Source: Deltaproteobacteria bacterium (GTDB taxonomy: Bacteria > UBA10199 > GCA-002796325 > JACPFF01). Taken from it: a DNA stretch of 64,000 nucleotides. Below, in pieces: positions 1 to 9,823 of this stretch. The notes beneath the pieces are model-generated. The model did not search any database and was not told the origin of the DNA. It worked only from the letters and a program-made list of their open reading frames with translations. A program made the position numbers and the translations under genes. Numbering within the stretch: position 1 is the first letter of the stretch; each line of letters starts with the position of its first letter. The stretch spans positions 1-64,000 of the forward strand of contig JACPFF010000004.1 in NCBI GenBank assembly GCA_016183065.1. The letters run 5' to 3'.

Positions 1-454
1 AGAGAGGACTCATTCATGGATCACCAAATTCCGGAGGCTTTTGATTCGATGGGAGAAGAAGGCGGAAAACTATTTGGCCCTGCTGCAGTTCGCTGCATCT
101 CACATCGTTTTCAAAATGTCAGGGGTTTTGGGATAGGCTCTTATGCGATGGTTTGACCCACGGATGTTGGCTGAGTCAGGCCAAGAATTGGTGGATAAGA
201 ATATTCCTGAATCGACCTGGCGACTGGATGAGTCGTCACCCACCTCAAAGCCTGCGGCGTGAAGAAGGTGCTCGTCGCCAGCGGTGAATCGGCCCGTGCG
301 CTCATGAGCGATCCCCAGTGCGCACTCGCTGATGGGGTCATTCCGATGATGATTCCGCAGAAGTTACCCGCCGAATCAATTGGAGTTTTGCTACCTCTAG
401 CGGCGGGCACGCCCTGGTTTGACCATAGCCGGAGTGTGACAGCGCCACTATTAC
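1..454. other. Left-edge stretch without a convincing gene
   Basis: No recognisable coding sequence lies here. A 46-codon open frame on the plus strand begins with ATG at 16, and a longer minus-strand open frame covers 141-464, but neither resembles a known protein and neither has a good ribosome binding site. The right edge runs directly into structured repeat copy A. The stretch may hold decayed sequence or the end of a gene cut by the window border. Confidence 0.4.
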
Positions 455-760
455 AGGGGCTCACGTCCCCTCCGGCTCACGCCTCCGGGGACTTCCTCGT
501 CCACCCAGTTTCGCCCCGGTCCCCGGACTCGGTCGTCGCCACACCCCCCTCCAGCGGCACAGCCGGGTCAAGGCCCAGCTCTGCTGGGCCGCAAAGCAAA
601 GTCGAAGACTGTGCGGAGTATGATGGAGCCTCCCCCTTGAGCGCCGCAGTGCGGCTGGGCGGTTGGGCGGTTGGGCCCAGGACATCAGTCCGGGGGAGTG
701 TCGTGCTCAGGCGGAGCCTTCCCCCAGGGTGCCACGGGCGTGATCCACTTGGGCTCCACA
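455..760 (-). repeat. Structured GC-rich repeat, copy A (candidate ncRNA/mobile element)
   Basis: Read on the minus strand, this about 300-nt element matches copy C almost along its whole length. Shared parts are the 5' block ending in CCCGTGGNACCCTGG, the GAGCACGACACTCCC block, a GGAC/GTCC hairpin, a GCCGC-ACT-GCGGC hairpin, a hairpin base CTCCA/TGGAG (here enlarged by an extra stem-loop insertion), the linker GGCGACGACCGAGTCCGG, GGACGAGGAAG, and a 3' hairpin with stem GTCCCC/GGGGAC and a GTGA loop, ending ACGTGAGCCCC. The 3' hairpin stem is GTACCC/GGGTAC in copies B and C, so the pairing is kept by paired changes. Its 5' end overlaps the last codons of the LOG gene. Family identity is unknown to me. 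Confidence 0.75.
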
Positions 761-1311
761 CATGGTGGTACGTACGTCGCAATATGCGCGAACACTTCAT
801 CGAGAGCCGTTGTGACAAAAAAGAGTTCCCGTGCCGACGATGTGAGAAAATGGCGTTCGACCATGTGATCAAACAATTCCAGAAGGGGCCGGTAGAAGTG
901 GTCAATATCGAGAAAGACGATCGGTCGGGTATGATAGTGTAACTGCTTGAGCGTGATGATCTCGATCACCTCTTCGAGCGTGCCAATCCCGCCGGGGAGG
1001 GCGATGAAGGCATCGGCCCGCTGGTCCATGATCCCCTTCCGTTCGCGCAGGTCTTTGGTGACAATCAACTCGTCGGCCTGTTCGTAACAGACGCCGGCAT
1101 GACGTAACGCCTCGGGAATGACGGCCACCACCCGGCCACCATGCATATGGACGGCCGTGGCCACGGCCCCCATGAGCCCGACGTTGCCGCCGCCGTAAAT
1201 GAGGGTGTCTCGCGCCCGGCCAATGGCGGTGCCCAGCGCGATCGCTGCATCAAAGAAATGCGGCTCAATACTGTTGCTCGACGAGCAGAAGAGAGAGAGC
1301 TGACGATTCAC
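685..1311 (-). CDS. LOG family protein (putative nucleoside 5'-monophosphate phosphoribohydrolase)
   Basis: The 208-residue protein has the Rossmann-like LOG fold signatures: a glycine-rich segment YGGGNVGLMG near residue 40 and the catalytic/binding pair of LOG enzymes, ERKGIMDQRADAF followed by PGGIGTLEE around residues 90-112. Known relatives release free base from cytokinin nucleotides or AMP-like nucleotides; the bacterial substrate is usually unproven. The start is a GTG overlapping the stop of the upstream coiled-coil gene by 4 nt, which suggests translational coupling. The last 20-25 residues, from about VEPKW onward, are encoded by structured repeat copy A and are not typical of the family, so the natural C-terminus was probably replaced when the repeat arrived. 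Confidence 0.9.
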   Translation of the reverse strand: MNRQLSLFCSSSNSIEPHFFDAAIALGTAIGRARDTLIYGGGNVGLMGAVATAVHMHGGRVVAVIPEALRHAGVCYEQADELIVTKDLRERKGIMDQRADAFIALPGGIGTLEEVIEIITLKQLHYHTRPIVFLDIDHFYRPLLELFDHMVERHFLTSSARELFFVTTALDEVFAHIATYVPPCVEPKWITPVAPWGKAPPEHDTPPD

Positions 1312-1817
1312 AATGCCCTACGATGGTCAATGGATTGCAGCTCGGCGATGGCGCGGTCATGCAGATCGAGCCGTTCGGTGTGCCACCCGATTTTTTCTCC
1401 CAGCCGTTGCTCCATGGCGGACATCTCACTCTTCAACTCCGTCCGGACACTGGCAATCTCCGCTTTCAGCTCCGTGCGGACGTTGGTAATCTCTGTGGTC
1501 AAATCCGTTCGGACACTGGCAATCTCTGTGGTCAAATCCGTTCGGACACTGGCAATCTCTGTGGTCAAATCCGTCCGGACACTGGCAATCTCTGTGGTCA
1601 AATCCGTCCGGACGGTCTCCAGTCGATCGCGCGTATCACGCACGGCGAACTGGGTCATCCGGATCTCTCCGAGCAGCTCTGTACGTGTCTCGCGGATCTG
1701 TCGTTCGAGCTCCGTGCGCATGGTCATCATCCCTTCGGCCAATATCTCCACTTTGGTGCCGAAGTCCTCCGCCAAAATCCCAAGATATCGCTTGATTTCC
1801 TCTGTCGGACTCTCCAT
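1308..1817 (-). CDS. Coiled-coil protein with 11-residue (hendecad) repeats
   Basis: This protein of about 169 residues is almost wholly predicted coiled coil. The core repeats the 11-residue unit SVRTDLTTEIA four times, with more diverged copies on either side, and this matches an exact 33-bp DNA tandem repeat. The hendecad periodicity favours a right-handed coiled coil. I chose the ATG at 1817 because GGAAG lies a few bases upstream; a GTG at 1844 would add nine residues. No signal peptide or membrane segment is visible. The gene is coupled by a 4-nt overlap to the LOG gene. It resembles small DUF1640/apolipoprotein-like coiled-coil proteins in composition only, and I cannot assign a function. 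Confidence 0.75.
   Translation of the reverse strand: MESPTEEIKRYLGILAEDFGTKVEILAEGMMTMRTELERQIRETRTELLGEIRMTQFAVRDTRDRLETVRTDLTTEIASVRTDLTTEIASVRTDLTTEIASVRTDLTTEITNVRTELKAEIASVRTELKSEMSAMEQRLGEKIGWHTERLDLHDRAIAELQSIDHRRAL
1455..1619. repeat. 33-bp tandem repeat inside coiled-coil gene
   Basis: Four nearly identical 33-bp units start at 1488, 1521, 1554 and 1587, each beginning AATCTCTGTGGTCAAATCCG, with a diverged unit at 1455. The unit length is a multiple of three, so gain or loss of copies would keep the frame and lengthen or shorten the coil by 11 residues. Confidence 0.9.
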
Positions 1818-2035
1818 CCCTTCTTCCAAACCTTTCTCCCCCACGTGGTCTCTCTATGCGGTGAATTGCCGGGGTCGGCAAGTGAAAAACAGAACCCCCT
1901 GCGGACCACGTGTCATCCGTGTCTTAAGCCATCCCTTCCGCGCGAAGCTTGTGCCAGAAAGCGCCTTGTGAGGAAGAGCCATTGCCCTTTTTTTCCGCTT
2001 CTGATAGGGACCGCAGGATTTTCATCAAGGAGTGA

Positions 2036-3073
<1,038 letters not shown>

Positions 3074-3107
3074 CCTGACCAGCAGACGCTCTGAGCAGCG
3101 CGATCGC

Positions 3108-3983
3108 ATGTTACCACTGCATACAGAAGAGACGCAGACGTCCTGGCGGTCCCCATATGTCTGGGGGCTCGTGGTCGCGGTCATCGTCATCGGACTGGTC
3201 GTTGCCACCGAACCGCCCCACCGCGTGCCGTGGTTTCAGCGTGGCGTCTTGGCCGTCACAACCCCGATGGCCACTGTGGCCACGGCCACGCGGCGCTGGT
3301 TCCACCGCTGGTGGCAGGGCGATGCGTCCCGTCGCCTCGAAGCGCTGGAGCAACAACTCCGGATACAGGACGCCGCGCTCATTGCCGCAGAGCAGTGGCG
3401 CCGGGAGCGCGACGAATTGCGCGCCCTGCTGTCGCTCAGTGATGCCACATCAGCGCCCCGTTTGGGCGCGGAGGTCATTCACCGTGATTTGTCTGCACCG
3501 TATCAGACCGCAATGATCAACCGTGGCCGTGCGGACGGCGTGGAACCGGGCATGATTGCCGTGGCGGGTGGTGGTTTGGCAGGGCGTGTGGAACGTGTGG
3601 CACCGCATCATGCCGTGATTTTGCTCCTCAACGATCCGACGCACGCCGTCGATGTCCTGGTGCAGGGGACGCATCGCCGGGGCATCCTGATGGGCGCAGG
3701 TGATCGGGGAGATGGTCCTGCGCATGGAGCTGCCACGGTGATCTCCTATCTTGTGGGGGAGGGAGCGATCGCCATTGGGAGTGGCGTGGTCACCTCCGGT
3801 CTCGATGGGCGATATCCCGCCGGGATTCCCGTGGGGCGCGTGATGACGGTGATGACCACTGATGACGGTGTCGAGCGTTCAGCGGTCGTGGTGCCATTCG
3901 TCGAGATGCACCGACTCGACAGGGTCGGCTTACTCCCCCCGCTCGCCACGGCGGAACACCTCTTCCATGAAGGGGAACCGTGA
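3108..3983 (+). CDS. mreC: Rod shape-determining protein MreC
   Basis: This 291-residue protein has a short cytoplasmic tail, one membrane segment at about residues 17-37, a coiled-coil stretch at about 70-110 rich in Glu/Gln/Arg, and the periplasmic two-beta-barrel MreC domain. In the family MreC links MreB filaments and MreD to the PBP2/RodA wall synthase. The stop overlaps the start of mreD by 4 nt (GTGA), as expected for coupled subunits. Confidence 0.95.
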   Translation: MLPLHTEETQTSWRSPYVWGLVVAVIVIGLVVATEPPHRVPWFQRGVLAVTTPMATVATATRRWFHRWWQGDASRRLEALEQQLRIQDAALIAAEQWRRERDELRALLSLSDATSAPRLGAEVIHRDLSAPYQTAMINRGRADGVEPGMIAVAGGGLAGRVERVAPHHAVILLLNDPTHAVDVLVQGTHRRGILMGAGDRGDGPAHGAATVISYLVGEGAIAIGSGVVTSGLDGRYPAGIPVGRVMTVMTTDDGVERSAVVVPFVEMHRLDRVGLLPPLATAEHLFHEGEP

Positions 3984-4468
3984 TTGCCACTCTCCGTGTC
4001 ATCCTGGTTGCGGGCCTGCTCTGGTGGTTGGAACTCTTCATTCCACTGCCGATCATCCCGTGGTATCTGCTTCTCCTCCTGGTGACGCTGTCGCACCTCC
4101 CTCCAGGTGTCGCGCTCTCTCTCGCTGTGCTGTTGGGGGGGATTGCCGAGGCCATACACGTCCGTGAGCCTGGGTCGTTGATCAGTGTTTCTCTCGCGGT
4201 CGTGGTGCTGGCCCGATTGGTGCGGCAATACCTGATCGCCGATACCTGGAAGACGCGGTTGCCGCTTGTGATGGTCGTGACCTGTTTCGCCATCTGGCTC
4301 GAGACCTTTCTCTATCATCCCCCCAGTGCCACGATAGCGGGGTTGTTTGGGTCGGCGCATCGCGTGTTTCCCTGGGTCTGCACGCTCCTCGCGGCCATTG
4401 GTCTGGCAGATTCATTCGATGAGTGGGTCCGGCGGCCGCTCGTGCGACGTGCGCGAGGGCTCCTATGA
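3980..4468 (+). CDS. mreD: Rod shape-determining protein MreD
   Basis: This 162-residue, very hydrophobic protein has about five predicted membrane helices. It is recognised mainly by size, hydropathy and its position between mreC and the PBP2 gene. MreD is the poorly conserved inner-membrane partner of MreC in the elongasome. The start is GTG, overlapping the mreC stop. The TGA stop overlaps the ATG of mrdA. Confidence 0.88.
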   Translation: MIATLRVILVAGLLWWLELFIPLPIIPWYLLLLLVTLSHLPPGVALSLAVLLGGIAEAIHVREPGSLISVSLAVVVLARLVRQYLIADTWKTRLPLVMVVTCFAIWLETFLYHPPSATIAGLFGSAHRVFPWVCTLLAAIGLADSFDEWVRRPLVRRARGLL

Positions 4469-6318
4469 CCCTGGAGAGGCACTTTCAGGACGATTTGGCC
4501 CCGCGCGTCACGATCGTGGCCGTCGCGATCGGCTGTTTTTTTGCGCTCCTCGCCGTCCGGCTCTTTTATCTCCAGATTGTCCAGCGTGAGGTCTATGCGA
4601 GTTTTGCGGGATCCCGCGGCATTCGCACGGAGCGGATTCGGCCCGAACGCGGGATGGTGATCGATCGGTCAGGGCGCCACCTGATGTGGAACAATGCTTC
4701 GTTCGCCATCGTCGCTGTTCCCCAATATCTTGGCGATGCGGCCATGGTGAGTCATTCGGTGGCCTCGCTTCTGGAGATCGATACCGCACAGATTGCACAA
4801 CGATTGAAGCGCCACGCGCAGCAACCGAGATATCGCTCCATTCCACTGGTCTTCCCGGCCTCACACGATGCCATTGCCCGATTACTTGCCTGGCAAACGC
4901 CGTGGCATCGCGCAGATGCCGTCTACGACCTCCGTGGGGTGACCGTGGAAAAGACCTACACCCGCGAATACCGCGACGGCACGCTGGCCCCTCATCTGCT
5001 CGGATATGTGAAGGAGATCGATGCCGCCGAATTGGAACGGTCTGCCGCACAATATCCGGGTCAATATGTTCGCGGCGATGATATTGGTGCCACCGGGATT
5101 GAGGGCGCATGGGATCCCGTGCTCCGCGGAACTCCCGGATATCGCGAACGGCTGGTCGATGCCCGTGGTTATGAAATTACGTCGCCTCCCTGGTTTTCCC
5201 TCCACACCGAGCAGGCGATGCCGGGAGCGACACTGCAATTGGCGATCGACCTGCCACTGCAGGAGGCCGCCCATCGGGCCCTGGGCGAGCAACATGGCGC
5301 CGTGGTCGCCATCGAACCGAAGACGGGTGCCATCCTGGCCATGGTCAGTCATCCGGGGTTTGATCTCGCGCGTCTGCAACAGGAAGACCGGCAGGCCTAT
5401 TGGCGGACCTTGACGAGCGATGTGACGAAGCCGCTCTATCATCGGGCAGTCTTGGGAACCTATCCGCCGGGATCGATCTACAAAATGGTCGTCGCCATGG
5501 CAGCGCTCTCCGAGGGGGTGGTGACACCACAGGAGCGCGTTACCTGCCGGGGGGCGCTCCATTATGGGGGACGGTCCTTTCGCTGTTGGCGCCGCGGGGG
5601 ACATGGGGCGGTCGATCTCCGTCATGCCATTGCCGGGTCGTGCGATGTTTTTTTTTACACCATGGGCCTGCGGCTCGGCCCGGATCGACTTGCCAAGTAT
5701 GCTCGACGTTTTGGACTCGGTCTGCCAACCGGCATCGATCTGCCGCATGAATCGAGCGGCCTGATTCCAACCACGGCGTGGAAGGAACGCGTTCGGCATG
5801 AACCATGGCAGGGCGGGGAGACACTCTCCATCGCCATTGGCCAGGGATATGATACGATCACGCCGATCCAGGCCGCGGTCATGGTCTCGGCCATTGCCAA
5901 CGGCGGTCATCGTGTTGTCCCCTATATCGTCGAACGGGCCGTGACCGCCCGCGCCGTGTCACCGATCAACGGATGGCGCGTGGTGCGACAGCATCTCCCT
6001 CTCCTTCGTCCAGCGTATGTCCAGCAGATTCACGAAGGCCTCATCGATGTGGTCAATGCCCCGTACGGCACGGCGCGGCGTCTGGTCGCCCTCAAGCGCA
6101 AGATCGCGGGAAAGACGGGGACGGCGCAGGTCGTGAGTCTTTTGCGGGCGCAGGGGATTCGGAGCCATCATGATCATGCCTGGTTTGTCGCCTATGCCCC
6201 CTACGATGACCCGAAAATTGCCGTGGCCGTCCTTGTCGAACATGGCGGATCCGGGAGTCGCACGGCCTCGCCGATTGCCGGTGCCGTGATTGCGGCCTAT
6301 CTGGAGGGACAACCGTGA
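4465..6318 (+). CDS. mrdA: Penicillin-binding protein 2 (peptidoglycan DD-transpeptidase)
   Basis: This 617-residue class B PBP cross-links lateral wall peptidoglycan. It has an N-terminal membrane anchor at about residues 16-37, the dimerisation domain, and a transpeptidase domain with the three penicillin-binding motifs: SIYK (nucleophile Ser337, Lys340), SCD at about 392-394 (the SxD form usual in PBP2) and KTG at about 550-552. The ATG at 4465 overlaps the mreD stop; an in-frame upstream start inside mreD is less likely. The next gene, rodA, encodes its glycosyltransferase partner, and the stop overlaps it. Confidence 0.97.
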   Translation: MTLERHFQDDLAPRVTIVAVAIGCFFALLAVRLFYLQIVQREVYASFAGSRGIRTERIRPERGMVIDRSGRHLMWNNASFAIVAVPQYLGDAAMVSHSVASLLEIDTAQIAQRLKRHAQQPRYRSIPLVFPASHDAIARLLAWQTPWHRADAVYDLRGVTVEKTYTREYRDGTLAPHLLGYVKEIDAAELERSAAQYPGQYVRGDDIGATGIEGAWDPVLRGTPGYRERLVDARGYEITSPPWFSLHTEQAMPGATLQLAIDLPLQEAAHRALGEQHGAVVAIEPKTGAILAMVSHPGFDLARLQQEDRQAYWRTLTSDVTKPLYHRAVLGTYPPGSIYKMVVAMAALSEGVVTPQERVTCRGALHYGGRSFRCWRRGGHGAVDLRHAIAGSCDVFFYTMGLRLGPDRLAKYARRFGLGLPTGIDLPHESSGLIPTTAWKERVRHEPWQGGETLSIAIGQGYDTITPIQAAVMVSAIANGGHRVVPYIVERAVTARAVSPINGWRVVRQHLPLLRPAYVQQIHEGLIDVVNAPYGTARRLVALKRKIAGKTGTAQVVSLLRAQGIRSHHDHAWFVAYAPYDDPKIAVAVLVEHGGSGSRTASPIAGAVIAAYLEGQP

Positions 6319-7409
6319 ATGGTCTGCCGTTTGAAGAACGGATGTTGTTCGGGACGATGGTGCTCTTGGTGCTGATCGGTCTCAGCAATCTCTACAGTGC
6401 CCTCCATCTCTGGGGCGGCGGTGGCCATATGGCGCTCTTTTGGTTGCAGCTGGCATGGATTGCGGTTGGCAGCGGCATCGGTTGGTTACTCGGGCACTAT
6501 GACTATCGTCTCCTCCATCGCTCCTGCGGACGCTGGCATCTCATAGCCACGACGTTGCTGGTCCTCGTCTTGTTCGTGGGTCGCGATATCAGCGGCCATC
6601 GAAGCTGGTTTGCCATTGGGGGGTTCGGGATTCAGCCGTCGGAGTTTGTCAAGATCACCACGATTTTTGTCCTCGCGAGATTCTTTACTGATCACCTTCA
6701 ACCGCACGGTTTTGGTCTGCGCGATCTGTGGGAGCCCCTCGTTGCCGCAGGCGGTCCGGCCCTCCTGATTCTGCTGCAGGGGGATCTGGGGACGACCCTC
6801 TTTATGCTTTTGGTGACGGCCTCGATGATCCTCTTTGCCAAACTGCGGCGCGGGACCTTCATCCTTTTTCTGGTCGTTTTTCTCACGGGGGGTGGTTTTG
6901 CGTATCAGAAGGTCTTGACCCCGGCGCAACGCGGGCGCATTGTCACCTTTCTCAATCCCGAGGAGGATCCCCAGGGCCGCGGATATCATCTCCTCCAATC
7001 GAAAATCGCGGTCGGTTCCGGGGGGTGGTTGGGGCGTGGTTATTTAAAGGGACAAGTGAATAAACTTCGATATCTTCCTGAAAAACATACTGATTTTATA
7101 TTTCCAGTCCTGGCTGAAGAATGGGGATTTTTTGGAAGTCTTTTCACCATCGTCCTCTTTTTTACGCTCATCACCTTGGGGCTCACCGTGGCCAGACAGG
7201 CCCGGGATCGTTTTGGGGGCCTCCTCGCCATGGGAATGACCTTTTGGCTCTTCTGGCAGGTGGCGATCAATCTCGGCGGTGTGTTGGGACTCATGCCGCT
7301 CACGGGCGTGACCCTGCCGTTCTTAAGCTACGGCGGTTCCAGTATGGTCGTTGCCTTTGTCGCCATGGGATTGCTGATCAGTATCTCCCGGCGCCGGTTT
7401 CTCTTTTGA
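6315..7409 (+). CDS. rodA: Rod shape-determining protein RodA (SEDS peptidoglycan polymerase)
   Basis: This 364-residue polytopic membrane protein of the SEDS family polymerises lipid II into glycan strands together with PBP2. The family region W-E-GFxGS and the conserved end LPFLSYGGSS near residue 335 are present, along with a periplasmic segment HTDFIFPVLAEEWG. The GTG start overlaps the mrdA stop by 4 nt. It is the last gene of the elongasome operon and meets trxA convergently with only 15 nt between the stops. Confidence 0.96.
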   Translation: MNGLPFEERMLFGTMVLLVLIGLSNLYSALHLWGGGGHMALFWLQLAWIAVGSGIGWLLGHYDYRLLHRSCGRWHLIATTLLVLVLFVGRDISGHRSWFAIGGFGIQPSEFVKITTIFVLARFFTDHLQPHGFGLRDLWEPLVAAGGPALLILLQGDLGTTLFMLLVTASMILFAKLRRGTFILFLVVFLTGGGFAYQKVLTPAQRGRIVTFLNPEEDPQGRGYHLLQSKIAVGSGGWLGRGYLKGQVNKLRYLPEKHTDFIFPVLAEEWGFFGSLFTIVLFFTLITLGLTVARQARDRFGGLLAMGMTFWLFWQVAINLGGVLGLMPLTGVTLPFLSYGGSSMVVAFVAMGLLISISRRRFLF

Positions 7410-7424
7410 GCTGGCGAGAGAGGA

Positions 7425-7739
7425 TTACGCGAACATGGCGGCGATCTGCTGTTTGGGGACTGCTCCGACCTGTTGTTGGACGATCTGGCCGCCTTTAAAG
7501 AAGAGGAGGGCTGGAATGCCGCGGACGCCATAGCGTGCCGCGAGATTGGGATTGTCGTCGACATTGACCTTGGCAAACTTGACCTTCCCCGCATGTTCCT
7601 CTGCCAGGGCATCGATAACCGGCGCAATCTGTTTGCACGGCCCACACCACGGGGCCCAGAAATCGACTAACACAGGCGTTGCGGATTGGATCACTTCTTG
7701 ATCGAAATTTGATTCGCTTACTGTCACAATGTCACTCAC
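7425..7739 (-). CDS. trxA: Thioredoxin
   Basis: This 104-residue protein matches thioredoxin throughout: the active-site motif WCGPC near residues 31-35, the preceding VDFWAPWC strand, and the cis-Pro segment GIPALLFF near residue 75. It is a cytoplasmic disulfide reductase. It could also regenerate the ArsC-type arsenate reductase encoded at 14.2-14.6 kb. It is the last gene of the ruvA-ruvB-ftsB-like-trxA strand and overlaps the FtsB-like gene by 4 nt. Confidence 0.96.
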   Translation of the reverse strand: MSDIVTVSESNFDQEVIQSATPVLVDFWAPWCGPCKQIAPVIDALAEEHAGKVKFAKVNVDDNPNLAARYGVRGIPALLFFKGGQIVQQQVGAVPKQQIAAMFA

Positions 7740-8086
7740 GGGTGTTCCTCCTTTGGTTCGGCGTCAAATTGATAGACGGTCTCGCCGGGTCTGACATATC
7801 CCAATTCCTTCCGCAAGAGGATCTCGAGGTATCCCGGATCTTGCAGACGCCCTGTTTCCTCATGCAATGCCTCCAGCCGGTGCGTCAAGGCCTGTTCGGT
7901 CTGTAACATTGATTGTTTGGTGCCGCGCAGGCGGCGGAGGGTCAGGAGACCCTGATCGCCGAAGATGATGTACCATCCAAAGAGGGCCATGAGCGCGAGC
8001 GCGGCCAACGGGATAGGGTTGATCCATTCGCGCCACGATCGGAGCAGGCCCCAGGGGCATATGTATCGTCGCCACTGCATGCGCAC
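7736..8086 (-). CDS. FtsB/DivIC-like septum formation initiator
   Basis: This 116-residue bitopic protein has one membrane helix at about residues 25-45 followed by a coiled coil (LRGTKQ to HEETGRL) and a C-terminal segment ILLRKELGYVRPGETVY, which matches the conserved end of FtsB/DivIC proteins. In the family these proteins form a complex with FtsL and FtsQ at the division site. The GTG start abuts the ruvB stop (TAGTG). Confidence 0.85.
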   Translation of the reverse strand: MRMQWRRYICPWGLLRSWREWINPIPLAALALMALFGWYIIFGDQGLLTLRRLRGTKQSMLQTEQALTHRLEALHEETGRLQDPGYLEILLRKELGYVRPGETVYQFDAEPKEEHP

Positions 8087-9105
8087 TATAACAATGACTC
8101 TTGGTTCATCTGCAGGGGAACGGGATGACCAAAATGTTCATAGGTTTTCGACGTGACCACGCGTCCGCGGGAGGTCCGCGCCAGATATCCGGCTTGAATC
8201 AGAAACGGTTCATACACCTCTTCCACGGTGTCGCGTTCTTCACTTACGGCCGTGGCAATGGTATCGACGCCGACCGGACCGCCGTGAAATTTTTCGAGAA
8301 TCGTCAGCAAAATTTTCCGATCCATGTCGTCGAAACCGGCCTGATCGACGGCCAAAAGATCGAGGGCACGGAGGGCGGTCTCCTCCCCGATGGTCCCATC
8401 GGCGCGCACCTGGGCAAAATCGCGGATACGGCGGAGGAGGCGGTTCGCAATGCGTGGAGTGCCGCGCGAGCGCCGCGAGACTTCCAGTGCCGCGGGTTCG
8501 CTGATCTGTACCTGCAGGATCGATGCTGCGCGCCGCACAATATCGGCGAGTTCTGTGGCCTGGTAAAATTCGAGGCGACCGACAATCCCGAACCGGTCAC
8601 GCAGCGGCGCACTCAACAAACCGGCCCGTGTTGTCGCGCCGATCAACGTGAATGGCGGAAGATCAATCCGCACGGTTTTGGCCGCCGGACCCTGGCCGAT
8701 CACGAGATCGAGGCGGAAATCTTCCATGGCCGGATAGAGGATTTCTTCGACAATCCGCGGGAGGCGGTGGATTTCGTCAATGAACAAGATCTGGCGCGGC
8801 TCCAGATTCGTGAGAATCGCCGCCAAATCGCCCGCCCGCTCCAGCGTCGGGCCGGAGGTGATTTGCATCGGCACCTGCAGGCTGGCGGCAATGATATGCG
8901 CGAGCGTGGTCTTCCCGAGTCCGGGCGGACCGCAGAAGAGGGCATGATCGAGCGCCTCGCCGCGACTGCACGCCGCCTCGATAAAGATCTGGAGGCTCTC
9001 CTTGAGTGGGGTCTGTCCGGTAAATTCGTCGAAGTGTCGCGGACGTAATGACCCATCAAACTGTTGATCATCACTCTCGAGTTGCATGAGGTCGTGCGAT
9101 GTCAT
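8086..9105 (-). CDS. ruvB: Holliday junction branch migration ATPase RuvB
   Basis: This 339-residue AAA+ motor has Walker [12 protein letters not shown] near residue 60, Walker B FIDEIHRL near 110, sensor 1 IGATTRAG near 155, an arginine finger region LRDRFG, and the C-terminal winged helix ending near [13 protein letters not shown]. It drives branch migration with RuvA, whose gene overlaps it by 4 nt upstream. No ruvC is adjacent in this window. Confidence 0.98.
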   Translation of the reverse strand: MTSHDLMQLESDDQQFDGSLRPRHFDEFTGQTPLKESLQIFIEAACSRGEALDHALFCGPPGLGKTTLAHIIAASLQVPMQITSGPTLERAGDLAAILTNLEPRQILFIDEIHRLPRIVEEILYPAMEDFRLDLVIGQGPAAKTVRIDLPPFTLIGATTRAGLLSAPLRDRFGIVGRLEFYQATELADIVRRAASILQVQISEPAALEVSRRSRGTPRIANRLLRRIRDFAQVRADGTIGEETALRALDLLAVDQAGFDDMDRKILLTILEKFHGGPVGVDTIATAVSEERDTVEEVYEPFLIQAGYLARTSRGRVVTSKTYEHFGHPVPLQMNQESLL

Positions 9106-9701
9106 GGCTGTGCCAATACCTTCAATGCCTCGCGAATCACGATCCCGAGGGTCTGTGCTTCTTCCACGGGGATCTGTCGCAAGGCCTCCATGGCCGTCTG
9201 TTGTGGATAGCCAAGATTGACCAAGGCCGACAAGGCATCCTGATGGATCGCACCCTTCATGGTCCCGCCCGCGGGGAATTGCAAGAGCTTTGCATGATCT
9301 TTCAGCAATCGATCCCGCAGGTCGATAATAATCCGTTCCGCGGTTTTTTTGCCAATGCCGGGAATGGCAGAAAGTTGCGCCGCATCTTCGACCGCCACGG
9401 CCTGGACAAGATCGGCCGGGGCAAGGCCCGAGAGAATGGCGAGGGCAGTGCGTGGTCCGATGCCCGAGACGCTCAAGAGTCGTCGAAAGAGGGCCCGTTC
9501 CTCCCCGGTCGAAAATCCGTAGAGCGTGAGCTGATCTTCCCGCACATGTGTATGGATGTGGAGCGTAACCGTCGTCCCCAAGTGCGGGAGTTGACTCGCC
9601 GTGCGCTGGGAGATCAGAACTTCATATCCGATACCATGGACATCAAGGATGAGGTTCTCCGGGGTGATCGCGGCGATCGTGCCGCGCAAGAGCGCAATCA
9701 T
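9102..9701 (-). CDS. ruvA: Holliday junction DNA helicase subunit RuvA
   Basis: This 199-residue protein starts with [12 protein letters not shown], the usual RuvA N-terminus, so I place the start at 9701 rather than at upstream in-frame codons. The OB-fold is followed by tandem helix-hairpin-helix motifs ([16 protein letters not shown] and [16 protein letters not shown]) and the C-terminal domain III that contacts RuvB. It binds the four-way junction as a tetramer. It is the first gene of its operon and diverges from the pilin gene. Confidence 0.96.
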   Translation of the reverse strand: MIALLRGTIAAITPENLILDVHGIGYEVLISQRTASQLPHLGTTVTLHIHTHVREDQLTLYGFSTGEERALFRRLLSVSGIGPRTALAILSGLAPADLVQAVAVEDAAQLSAIPGIGKKTAERIIIDLRDRLLKDHAKLLQFPAGGTMKGAIHQDALSALVNLGYPQQTAMEALRQIPVEEAQTLGIVIREALKVLAQP

Positions 9702-9770
9702 GGGCAACATTGTACGAGGGGGGCGGGAGGAGGGCAATAGCAATCGCGCGGGCGATGCGTTTCTTCGGAC

Positions 9771-9800
9771 TTGAAAGGGGGGCGGTGAAAAGTGTATACT
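9771..9800 (+). promoter_or_regulatory. Sigma70-type promoter for the pilin gene
   Basis: TTGAAA at 9771-9776 and TATACT at 9795-9800 are separated by 18 nt, close to the sigma70 consensus. Transcription would start near 9807, just upstream of the pilin ATG at 9824. This argues against any translation start before about 9807. Confidence 0.65.
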
Positions 9801-9823
9801 ATTCGATGAGTTGCGAGGTCCCG

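Noticed and set aside
455-760. Resemblance of GAGGAAGUCC in the structured repeats to the RNase P RNA segment GAGGAAAGUCC
   Set aside because: Only a short string matches. The other universal RNase P core segments, such as ACAGRRA, are missing, and several copies exist in one genome.
259-942. Plus-strand open frame of 227 codons across copy A and the LOG gene
   Set aside because: It is antisense to a well supported LOG gene and its low-complexity part comes from the GC-rich repeat.
1455-1619. Possible CRISPR array because of regular 33-bp units
   Set aside because: Units are contiguous with no spacers and lie in frame inside a coding region.
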